This document shows, piece by piece, positions 1 to 5,178 of a stretch of 5,216 nucleotides of DNA; the first letter of the stretch is position 1; each line of letters opens with the position of its first letter. The position numbers and the translations under genes were made by a program. This DNA comes from Alphaproteobacteria bacterium UBA4588 (GTDB taxonomy: Bacteria > Pseudomonadota > Alphaproteobacteria > Puniceispirillales > Puniceispirillaceae), in contig DGJU01000005.1 of assembly GCA_002387605.1 (NCBI GenBank), positions 1-5,216 of the forward strand. Reading direction: 5' to 3'. The notes under the pieces were generated by a model that made no database searches, was not told where the DNA came from, and worked only from the letters and a program-made list of their open reading frames with translations.

Positions 1-366
1 AAACGGTTCTTTGGCGCGGCCCGTAATATTGAAGAGGGAGGTTCGCTAACAATTATTGCAACAGCTCTAATTGATACTGGCTCACGCATGGATGAAGTTA
101 TCTTTGAAGAATTTAAAGGTACGGGCAATAGTGAGGTCGTACTTGACAGAAAGCTGGCTGATAAGCGCGTCTTCCCATCAATTGACATTACCAAATCAGG
201 TACACGTAAAGAAGAGCTGCTGGTTGATAAGGGCACATTATCGAAGATGTGGGTCCTGCGCCGTATTCTGATGCAGATGGGCCCGGTAGACGCGATGGAG
301 TTTCTGTCTGATAAGATGCGTCACTCGAAGACGAATGATGATTTCTTCGAACAAATGAATAGCTAG
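1..366 (+). CDS. rho: Transcription termination factor Rho, C-terminal part (5' end outside window)
   Basis: Rho is a hexameric RNA-dependent ATPase/translocase that ends transcription at untranslated RNA. The reading frame is open from base 1 and gives 121 residues before TAG at 364-366. It starts at KRFFGAARN and continues through EEGGSLTIIATALIDTG, EEFKGTGN, DKRVFP, SGTRKEELL and a tail with DAMEFL and KTNDDFFE. From memory this aligns without gaps to E. coli Rho from about residue 298 to the end. The fragment is thus the last part of the RecA-like ATPase domain. The arginines matching E. coli R353 (codon 166-168) and the R366 arginine finger (codon 205-207) are both present. The N-terminal RNA-binding domain, Walker A and Walker B lie upstream of the window. 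The stop overlaps the stop of the convergent ogt gene. Identification is very secure. Confidence 0.98.
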   Translation, partial: KRFFGAARNIEEGGSLTIIATALIDTGSRMDEVIFEEFKGTGNSEVVLDRKLADKRVFPSIDITKSGTRKEELLVDKGTLSKMWVLRRILMQMGPVDAMEFLSDKMRHSKTNDDFFEQMNS

Positions 367-896
367 CTATTCTGGGCTTCTAAATTAATAAGCCATTGTT
401 TTCGCTTGATGTTATTGGGATCACGTGGGTTTGTTTTATCGCCCCCACTATAATTATCATACCCACCAGAACTCTGCACAATTCTGTGACAGGGTAAAAT
501 AATCGGTAGCAGGTTTTGCTGGCAGGCAAGACCTGCGGCGCGTGAAGCTTTTCTATTTCCCCATAATGCCGCGTAGTCAGCATAGCTTATTGTCTGGCCG
601 TAGGGGATATCATTCATCACTTTCAGCCAGCGCTGAGCAGCGGATGAGCGTGATGAAAAATCAAGCGGGATGGTAAATTTGGTAAGTTGACCAGCAAGAT
701 AGTCGGATAATTGGGCGATTGTTTCACGTGAAACATCACTTTCTTGATCATCGGCAGCGCTAAAAGGCTGTTGTTGCCAGACAAGCTGGGCTACGCCGCG
801 GGGTGAGCAAAGGGCTCTCATATAACCAAGCTCAGTTTTGATACTGCTGGACGCCTCAAATGGTCTTGTCTCGGATAATCTTGCGTGCTGAGTCAT
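363..896 (-). CDS. ogt: Methylated-DNA--protein-cysteine S-methyltransferase (Ogt/MGMT family)
   Basis: A 177-residue suicide DNA-repair protein that would move the alkyl group from O6-alkylguanine (or O4-alkylthymine) to its own cysteine. The C-terminal catalytic domain is clear: IPYGQTISYADYAAL (residues 97-111), arginine-finger R119 in SRAAG, N128, and the active-site motif LPCHR with C136. GGYDNYSGG (144-152) follows, then E173 near the C-terminus as the probable partner of the Cys-His-Glu relay. Compared with human AGT there are about ten extra residues (DKTNPRDPNN region) between YSGG and that glutamate. The N-terminal half is less conserved, as usual. Residues 54-59 (DVSRET) are encoded by a perfect parS site. 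The ATG at 896-894 is supported by AAGGAGG 7 nt upstream. The gene stands alone on the minus strand, convergent with rho and divergent from mnmE. An Ada C-terminal-like paralogue is possible, but no Ada N-terminal domain is present. Confidence 0.93.
   Translation of the reverse strand: MTQHARLSETRPFEASSSIKTELGYMRALCSPRGVAQLVWQQQPFSAADDQESDVSRETIAQLSDYLAGQLTKFTIPLDFSSRSSAAQRWLKVMNDIPYGQTISYADYAALWGNRKASRAAGLACQQNLLPIILPCHRIVQSSGGYDNYSGGDKTNPRDPNNIKRKQWLINLEAQNS
375..402 (+). terminator. Weak candidate terminator for rho, inside the 3' end of ogt
   Basis: Just past the rho stop, GGCTT (375-379) can pair with AAGCC (390-394) around a 10-nt AT-rich loop, followed by the T-rich stretch ATTGTTTT (395-402). 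The stem is only 5 bp, so this is a marginal intrinsic terminator for plus-strand transcripts. It also codes for the end of Ogt. No comparable signal is seen for ogt transcripts entering rho. Confidence 0.22.
720..735. other. parS: parS centromere site 1 (perfect 16-bp palindrome, inside ogt)
   Basis: TGTTTCACGTGAAACA is a perfect inverted repeat and matches the known bacterial chromosomal parS consensus bound by ParB. It lies inside ogt, where on the minus strand it supplies the last base of Asp54 and the codons for V55-S56-R57-E58-T59. The identity with the parS in rsmG extends to 20 bp (718-737). It is about 4.4 kb before the parA start. The call rests on the exact motif plus linkage to parA; ParB binding is inferred. 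Confidence 0.9.
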
Positions 897-919
897 AATC
901 CTTCCTCCTTGTGTGTCAT
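893..919 (-). CDS. Possible 8-codon upstream ORF (leader peptide) coupled to ogt
   Basis: The upstream repeat copy provides an ATG at 919-917 that opens the frame MTHKEEGL and ends in TGA at 895-893. That stop overlaps the ogt ATG in the ATGA arrangement typical of translational coupling. The AAG GAG GAA codons of this mini-ORF are also the Shine-Dalgarno sequence of ogt. Its own AAGGA lies only 2 nt from its ATG, which is too close for efficient initiation, so translation is uncertain. It may just be a by-product of the 23-bp duplication. Confidence 0.25.
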   Translation of the reverse strand: MTHKEEGL

Positions 920-998
920 AATCCTTATTCTTTGTGATAGAGTGTCAGTGATATAGTAGCCTAGCACCATTAACATTTTCATTGGCATTGATTAAATT
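897..998. other. Divergent ogt/mnmE intergenic region
   Basis: This 102-nt spacer must hold the ogt promoter, and possibly the mnmE promoter, on opposite strands. It contains the ogt Shine-Dalgarno sequence, the 12-bp start-region repeat, and a shorter direct repeat GTGATA (934-939 and 948-953). AT-rich hexamers such as TATAGT (952-957) resemble -10 boxes, but I found no -35/-10 pair with proper spacing on either strand, so no promoter is called. The sequence before the mnmE ATG is AT-rich with no purine-rich ribosome binding site. Confidence 0.6.
904..910 (-). promoter_or_regulatory. Strong ribosome binding site of ogt
   Basis: On the minus strand this reads AAGGAGG, a near-perfect Shine-Dalgarno sequence with 7 nt to the ATG at 896-894. 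It fixes the ogt start. It contrasts with mnmE, which has no recognisable site. Confidence 0.85.
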
Positions 999-2375
999 AT
1001 GCAGTCATCATCAACTATCTTCGCGATTGCCACACCTCCGGGACGTTCAGCTCTAGCGGTTATTCGGATAAGCGGACCGCAGGCGCACACAGCACCATCG
1101 CTATTTAGTGTTAAGATGGCGGGTGACCGCAGGGCATGCAGGGCATCTTTGAAGGCATCAGACGGCTCAGTGCTTGACGATGTAATCATTATATCGTTTT
1201 CAGCGCCAGCATCAGCGACGGGCGAGGATATAATTGAAATTCATTGTCATGGCTCGCAGGCAGTCATCTCTGAGATTCTTGATATACTTTCAGCAACGCC
1301 TGGTTTTTGTGTTGCGGTTGCAGGGGAATTTACGCGCCGCGGGCTTGAAAATGGTAAAATGGATATCACCCAAGCCGAAGGTCTTGCCGACCTGATAGAT
1401 GCAGAAACGTCTCTTCAGCGCCGGCAAGCGGCAGCTCAAATGCAAGGCACACTCTCAAAGCCGGTTTTAGCATGGCGGCAGGATATTATCGAGTTATCTG
1501 CGTTGCTTGAGGCATTGATAGATTTCGCTGATGAAGAGTTGCCGCCTGAAACGGTGGCGCATATCACATCTAAACGGCAGTTATTGCTTGATAATCTGCG
1601 AGATGTTTTGGACCATGGTCGGCGCGGTGAGATTATCCGAAACGGCTTAACAGCAGCGCTGGTTGGTCCAGTAAATGCTGGGAAATCAACAGCCCTCAAC
1701 CTGCTGACAGGCCGTTCAGTCGCTATTGTGTCCCACCACGCTGGAACGACACGGGATGTTCTGGAGACAAAAATTGATATCAGCGGTATTCCGCTTACCT
1801 TACTTGATACGGCCGGGGTGCGTGAGACGCGTGATGAGATAGAAGGCGAGGGAATACGCAGGGCCGAAGAGCGGGCGCGTGACGCTGATATTCTGATGAT
1901 TATCGTTGATGGCAGTCGTGCAGGATGGTCCCAGACAGTCTCCGAGCTGGTACAATGGGCAGCAGGTGACTGCCTCATTATTGTCAATAAAGCAGATATG
2001 GGGCTCATCCCAGAAAATATATTAGAAAAACTACCAGAAAAACTATCAGGTAAGCACCTAGACCCCCATATCATCTATATCAGCCTACAGGAGCAGGATG
2101 CTGGCGCGAAGATTGAAGCCCAGCTAAGTGAAATGGTACCATCGCTTAATCTTGATGGTAGCTCTGCTCTGATAACACGAGCGCGTCACAGGGCAGCATT
2201 TACGGCGGCTTTTGGCCATCTAAGCGATAGTGTGCCGCTTAATATGGAGACAGAAAGCGAGCTTGTTGCCGAAGAGTTTCGCGCCGCCGCTGTAGCATTG
2301 GGCCGCATTACAGGTCATGTTGATGTTGAGGATGTGCTAGACCATGTTTTCAGCCGGTTTTGTATTGGGAAATAG
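999..2375 (+). CDS. mnmE: tRNA uridine-5-carboxymethylaminomethyl modification GTPase MnmE (TrmE)
   Basis: This 458-residue cytoplasmic GTPase (E. coli homologue 454) works with MnmG to install the aminomethyl-type group on C5 of wobble U34 in certain tRNAs. The N-terminal folate-binding domain begins TIFAIATPPGRSALAVIRISG (residues 6-26), with GEFTRRGLENGKMD at 109-122. The helical domain flanks a G domain with G1 GPVNAGKST (223-231), K-loop/G2 AGTTRD (248-253), G3 DTAG (270-273), E282 at the position of the E. coli catalytic glutamate, and G4 NKAD (330-333). The C-terminus is the family signature CIGK with catalytic Cys455. Oddities: G1 has Val225 where Pro is usual, and the G5 region reads ISLQ rather than SA-K. 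The ATG at 999 gives the expected N-terminus but lacks a clear Shine-Dalgarno sequence. It is separated from rho by the oppositely oriented ogt. Confidence 0.98.
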   Translation: MQSSSTIFAIATPPGRSALAVIRISGPQAHTAPSLFSVKMAGDRRACRASLKASDGSVLDDVIIISFSAPASATGEDIIEIHCHGSQAVISEILDILSATPGFCVAVAGEFTRRGLENGKMDITQAEGLADLIDAETSLQRRQAAAQMQGTLSKPVLAWRQDIIELSALLEALIDFADEELPPETVAHITSKRQLLLDNLRDVLDHGRRGEIIRNGLTAALVGPVNAGKSTALNLLTGRSVAIVSHHAGTTRDVLETKIDISGIPLTLLDTAGVRETRDEIEGEGIRRAEERARDADILMIIVDGSRAGWSQTVSELVQWAAGDCLIIVNKADMGLIPENILEKLPEKLSGKHLDPHIIYISLQEQDAGAKIEAQLSEMVPSLNLDGSSALITRARHRAAFTAAFGHLSDSVPLNMETESELVAEEFRAAAVALGRITGHVDVEDVLDHVFSRFCIGK

Positions 2376-2403
2376 GCAGCAGGTATCTAGCCTGTGTCTT
2401 TGA

Positions 2404-2419
2404 CATTTCACGTGAAACA
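2404..2419. other. parS: parS-like centromere site 2 (14/16, intergenic)
   Basis: CATTTCACGTGAAACA matches the 16-bp parS consensus at 14 positions; only the two outermost left bases differ, and the central 12-bp palindrome TTTCACGTGAAA is intact. It lies 28 bp after the mnmE stop. From 2406 to 2421 it is identical to the other two sites, including the shared AAT flank. ParB binding is likely but perhaps weaker than at the perfect sites. Confidence 0.8.
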
Positions 2420-2441
2420 ATTTAATCTTTCCTCCTTATCA

Positions 2442-2463
2442 CAAGGGCTCCCCTTGGATTTTT
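2442..2463 (+). terminator. Candidate intrinsic terminator after mnmE
   Basis: CAAGGG (2442-2447) pairs perfectly with CCCTTG (2451-2456) around a CTC loop, followed by GA and five T (2459-2463). The short GC-containing stem plus T tract fits a weak intrinsic terminator or attenuator in the 156-nt mnmE-mnmG spacer. If it works, mnmG would need its own promoter or read-through. I could not identify a convincing promoter between 2464 and 2531. Confidence 0.45.
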
Positions 2464-2531
2464 GCAGTATTATAAGCCATGGCAACGCTGTTTTAGGGGC
2501 GGTTTGCTGAATATGGTTGGGATAAAGCATT

Positions 2532-4433
2532 ATGGCGTCATTACGTAGCGCGCAAAACAGCTTTGATATTATCGTTATCGGCGGTGGTCACGCAGGAACC
2601 GAGGCGGCCTCTGCGGCATCGCGCATGGGGGCAAAAACAGCTCTCATTACAATGCGGGCTGATAAAATAGGCGAAATGTCCTGTAATCCAGCAATTGGCG
2701 GTTTGGGTAAAGGCCATCTGGTGCGCGAAATAGATGCGCTTGATGGCATTATGGCGCGCGCGATTGATGCGTCAGGCATTCAGTTTCGTATGCTGAATAA
2801 ATCGCGAGGCCCTGCTGTTAGGGGGCCGCGGGCGCAAGCTGACAGGAAACTCTATCGTAATGCGGTTCAGGCTCTTTTGGGCGAAGAAGGTAATCTTACT
2901 ATTATTGAAGCGGCGGTTGGCGATATCTTGCACGAAAATGGTCAGGTAACTGGCCTTGAGACTGAAACAGGGACGATATATTACTGCGGCGCCATTGTAT
3001 TGACCACAGGAACGTTTCTTGGCGGTCTCATTCACTTAGGAACTGAGCGCACGCCTGCTGGGCGTGTTGGCGAAGCACCCTCAAATAAATTAGCCGCAAA
3101 CTTGCGTTCACTCAATGTGCCAATTGGGCGTTTGAAAACGGGCACGCCTGCGCGCCTTGATAGTAGAACAATCGACTGGGCTCAGCTGGAAATGCAGCCG
3201 GCAGATGATGTACCAGTGCCATTTTCAAGCCTCACAGACAAAATCACCGTGCCTCAGATTTCTTGTGGCATCACACGCACAACTGAAAAGACCCATGCCA
3301 TTATTGCCGAATCACTTCATTTATCGGCTGTTTATTCAGGGCAAATCGAAGGGCAGGGGCCGCGCTATTGCCCGTCTATTGAGGATAAAGTCTACCGATT
3401 TGCTGATAGGACATCACACCAAATATTTCTGGAGCCTGAGGGTCTAGACGATATCACTATTTATCCGAACGGTATCTCAACCAGCCTGCCGCGTGATGTT
3501 CAAGATAGGATGTTGGCAACAATTCCAGGGCTCGAGCGGGCAAAAATTCTCCAATATGGCTATGCTATTGAATATGATTTCATTGACCCGCGGGCGCTGC
3601 ACCGTTCGCTAGAATTGCGGGCACTGTCAGGATTGTTTTTGGCAGGCCAGATAAATGGCACTACCGGCTATGAAGAGGCTGGGGCACAAGGCCTTATGGC
3701 TGGCGTGAATGCAGCCCTCAAAGCATCTGGCCGAGATGATATTTTTAGTCTTGATAGAGCAGATGCCTATATCGGGGTAATGATAGATGACCTTGTGACC
3801 AAGGGTGCACCAGAACCCTACCGGATGTTTACGTCGCGCGCTGAATACCGTCTGATGCTGCGGGCAGATAATGCTGACCAGCGGCTCACCGACAAAGCAA
3901 TTGAGCTTGGGATAGCCTCATCTGAACGTGAGCGTCATTGGCATGATAAAAAACAACATTTGGCGATTGCCAAAAAACTACTATCGGAGCGTGCTGCGCC
4001 GCCGCGCGAGCTTGTAAAGCATGACCTACCTCTTGCCCGTGATGGCCATGCACGTACGCCAGCTGAGTTATTGTCTCTTGATGGGATAAAGCTAACACAG
4101 CTTGTGCCGCTATGGCCTGAGCTTGGCGATGTTCCGGAAAAAATCCATGAGCAGCTGGAAACAGATTGCCGTTATTCAGGGTATCTTGCCCGCCAGGAAG
4201 CGGATATCTCTGCAATGCGCCGTGATGAAGCGCTGATTATTCCGGCAAAATTGACCTTTTCTGATATTGGCGGCTTGTCAGCTGAGTCCCAAGACCTGCT
4301 GTTGCGGCATCGCCCCGCCACGATAGGGCAGGCAGGGCGTATACCTGGCATGACACCGGCCGCAATCGTTGCAGTATTGCGCCATATAAGACGGCAGGAA
4401 ACAGACCAAACTGCCCGTGAACACTCGGCCTAG
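2532..4433 (+). CDS. mnmG: tRNA uridine-5-carboxymethylaminomethyl modification enzyme MnmG (GidA)
   Basis: A 633-residue FAD-dependent enzyme (E. coli homologue 629) that forms a heterotetramer with MnmE and modifies C5 of wobble U34, using methylene-tetrahydrofolate as carbon donor in the known family. The N-terminus has the Rossmann FAD motif DIIVIGGGHAGTEAA (12-26), then MSCNPAIGGLGKGHLV (49-64) and GPAVRGPRAQADR (93-105). The two conserved cysteines are C51 and C280 (GPRYCPSIEDK). Further signatures are IFLEPEG (298-304), YPNGISTSLP (311-320), the second FAD region AGQINGTTGYEEAGAQG (371-387) and YRMFTSRAEYRL (430-441). The C-terminal helical domain expected to contact MnmE includes CRYSGYLARQ (546-555) and PATIGQAGRIPGMTPAA (595-611). 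The ATG at 2532 gives the expected N-terminus; a weak GGGA lies 9 nt upstream. It is probably cotranscribed with rsmG, 16 nt downstream. No damage seen. Confidence 0.98.
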   Translation: MASLRSAQNSFDIIVIGGGHAGTEAASAASRMGAKTALITMRADKIGEMSCNPAIGGLGKGHLVREIDALDGIMARAIDASGIQFRMLNKSRGPAVRGPRAQADRKLYRNAVQALLGEEGNLTIIEAAVGDILHENGQVTGLETETGTIYYCGAIVLTTGTFLGGLIHLGTERTPAGRVGEAPSNKLAANLRSLNVPIGRLKTGTPARLDSRTIDWAQLEMQPADDVPVPFSSLTDKITVPQISCGITRTTEKTHAIIAESLHLSAVYSGQIEGQGPRYCPSIEDKVYRFADRTSHQIFLEPEGLDDITIYPNGISTSLPRDVQDRMLATIPGLERAKILQYGYAIEYDFIDPRALHRSLELRALSGLFLAGQINGTTGYEEAGAQGLMAGVNAALKASGRDDIFSLDRADAYIGVMIDDLVTKGAPEPYRMFTSRAEYRLMLRADNADQRLTDKAIELGIASSERERHWHDKKQHLAIAKKLLSERAAPPRELVKHDLPLARDGHARTPAELLSLDGIKLTQLVPLWPELGDVPEKIHEQLETDCRYSGYLARQEADISAMRRDEALIIPAKLTFSDIGGLSAESQDLLLRHRPATIGQAGRIPGMTPAAIVAVLRHIRRQETDQTAREHSA

Positions 4434-4437
4434 ATAT

Positions 4438-4441
4438 GGAG
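4438..4441 (+). promoter_or_regulatory. Ribosome binding site deciding the rsmG start
   Basis: GGAG lies 8 nt before ATG 4450 and just past the mnmG stop. The alternative upstream GTG at 4417, inside mnmG, has only an AGGAA about 16 nt away. This favours the ATG at 4450 over the longer 226-residue form. Confidence 0.65.
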
Positions 4442-4449
4442 TCTGTGTG

Positions 4450-5097
4450 ATGGGTCAGGAGCATAGTAGCGGGCGCGATGAGGCGCTTGACTATATCGCC
4501 AGCGTTTCAGATGTTTCACGTGAAACAATGGCAGGTAAATCAGTCAGTGATGCTCTGGACCGATATTCTCGGATTCTGATGAAATGGCAGACGAGCATTA
4601 ACCTCGTATCCCGCAAGACGCTCGATACACTCTGGTCCCGCCATATTTTGGATAGCGCCCAGCTACTCGCGCATCTGCCAAGCTCACCCTGCCGAGTTAT
4701 GGATATTGGGTCTGGCGCTGGCTTACCGGGGCTTATTCTGGCCATTACCACCCAGCATGAGGTACATTTGGTCGAATCAGACCAGCGCAAATGTGCTTTT
4801 CTGCGCGCTGCGGCCAGAGAAGTAGGGGTTGATGTTGTCATTCACAATGAACGCATTGAAGCTTTGCCAGATATCGAAGCAGATGTTATCACCGCACGTG
4901 CCCTTGCACCGCTTGATAAATTGCTAGACTTAACGCATCACCATCACCATGATAACCAGCAACTCTTGTTTTTGAAGGGTAAAACGGCAAAACAGGAATT
5001 GACCATCTTAGCATCTTGGCCGAGACTGAGCGCAGTCTTACACCCCAGCATTACGGATAGTGAAGCAACGCTTATTCACCTGTCTTCTAATGCATAA
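4450..5097 (+). CDS. rsmG: 16S rRNA (guanine-N7)-methyltransferase RsmG (GidB)
   Basis: From the ATG at 4450 this is a 215-residue SAM-dependent methyltransferase (E. coli homologue 207). It would methylate N7 of the guanine equivalent to E. coli G527 in the 530 loop of 16S rRNA. Family features in order: LMKWQTSINLVSRKT (43-57), SRHILDSAQL (63-72), the SAM-binding glycine-rich loop MDIGSGAGLPG (84-94), the end of strand 2 LVESDQRK (107-114) with E109, ITARALAPLDKLL (147-159) and LFLKGK (173-178). The N-terminal extension contains DVSRET (21-26), encoded by a perfect parS site. Five consecutive histidines (163-167, bases 4936-4950) sit in a variable loop. A GTG at 4417 would add 11 residues and overlap mnmG; I prefer 4450 for its ribosome binding site. 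The gene follows mnmG by 16 nt, so they likely form an operon, with parA next. Confidence 0.96.
   Translation: MGQEHSSGRDEALDYIASVSDVSRETMAGKSVSDALDRYSRILMKWQTSINLVSRKTLDTLWSRHILDSAQLLAHLPSSPCRVMDIGSGAGLPGLILAITTQHEVHLVESDQRKCAFLRAAAREVGVDVVIHNERIEALPDIEADVITARALAPLDKLLDLTHHHHHDNQQLLFLKGKTAKQELTILASWPRLSAVLHPSITDSEATLIHLSSNA
4512..4527. other. parS: parS centromere site 3 (perfect 16-bp palindrome, inside rsmG)
   Basis: TGTTTCACGTGAAACA, a second perfect match to the chromosomal parS consensus, lies near the 5' end of rsmG about 650 bp before the parA start. It encodes the last base of Asp21 and V22-S23-R24-E25-T26, the same frame as in ogt. Together with parA just downstream it marks the ParB-loading centromere region. 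Confidence 0.92.
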
Positions 5098-5132
5098 TTA
5101 GCAGAGCAGAACATACGAAATTCGGGATTTAC

Positions 5133-5145
5133 TGAATAATATTCA
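5133..5145. repeat. 13-bp inverted repeat upstream of parA
   Basis: TGAATA (5133-5138) and TATTCA (5140-5145) form a perfect inverted repeat around a single A, 33 bp before the parA start in the AT-rich 81-nt rsmG-parA spacer. It could be an operator or part of a promoter. In such AT-rich DNA it could also be chance. No well-spaced promoter hexamers are visible; TTTACT (5128-5133) with TACAGA (5151-5156) at 17 bp is a poor match. Confidence 0.3.
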
Positions 5146-5167
5146 TATATTACAGATATTTATCATT

Positions 5168-5171
5168 GGAG
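5168..5171 (+). promoter_or_regulatory. Ribosome binding site of parA
   Basis: GGAG lies 7 nt upstream of the GTG at 5179 and supports that non-ATG start for parA. Confidence 0.65.
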
Positions 5172-5178
5172 CTGTTCT

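Larger units (their letters stand above)
892..926 (-). repeat. 12-bp direct repeat duplicating the ogt start region
   Basis: GTCATAATCCTT occurs at 892-903 and again at 915-926, offset 23 bp. Read on the minus strand each copy is AAGGATTATGAC, a purine-rich ribosome-binding-like stretch followed by an ATG. The downstream copy contains the ogt start codon. It looks like a small tandem duplication of the translation start, out of frame because 23 is not a multiple of three. Confidence 0.75.

Noticed and set aside
325..350. 7-bp inverted repeat TCGAAGA/TCTTCGA as a terminator for ogt
   Set aside because: It has a 12-nt loop and no T tract on either strand, and it lies in conserved rho coding sequence.
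417..432. CACGTG core that might be another parS site
   Set aside because: The flanks GGGAT and GGTTT leave only about 8 of 16 bases matching the parS consensus; it is just an E-box-like hexamer inside ogt.
889..894. GAGTC (CcrM-type GANTC) at the ogt start, and another at 4439-4443 over the rsmG ribosome binding site
   Set aside because: GANTC sites occur at several other places in the window at about chance frequency; nothing shows methylation control.
1436..2074. 212-codon open frame on the minus strand
   Set aside because: It is fully antisense to mnmE, whose protein motifs are unambiguous; its translation is Ser/Arg-rich low-complexity with no family features.
2434..2445. TTATCACAA as a DnaA box hinting at an origin
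   Set aside because: It does not fit TTATNCACA without a gap, and no cluster of such boxes is present.
3886..4215. 109-codon minus-strand open frame
   Set aside because: Antisense to mnmG, no ribosome binding evidence, and no recognisable protein features.
4417..4449. GTG at 4417 as the rsmG start (226 residues)
   Set aside because: Poorly spaced ribosome binding site and extra residues not expected for RsmG; ATG 4450 has GGAG at 8 nt. It cannot be fully excluded.
4890..4905. Second stray CACGTG core, in rsmG
   Set aside because: The flanks do not match parS arms; there is no palindrome beyond the hexamer.
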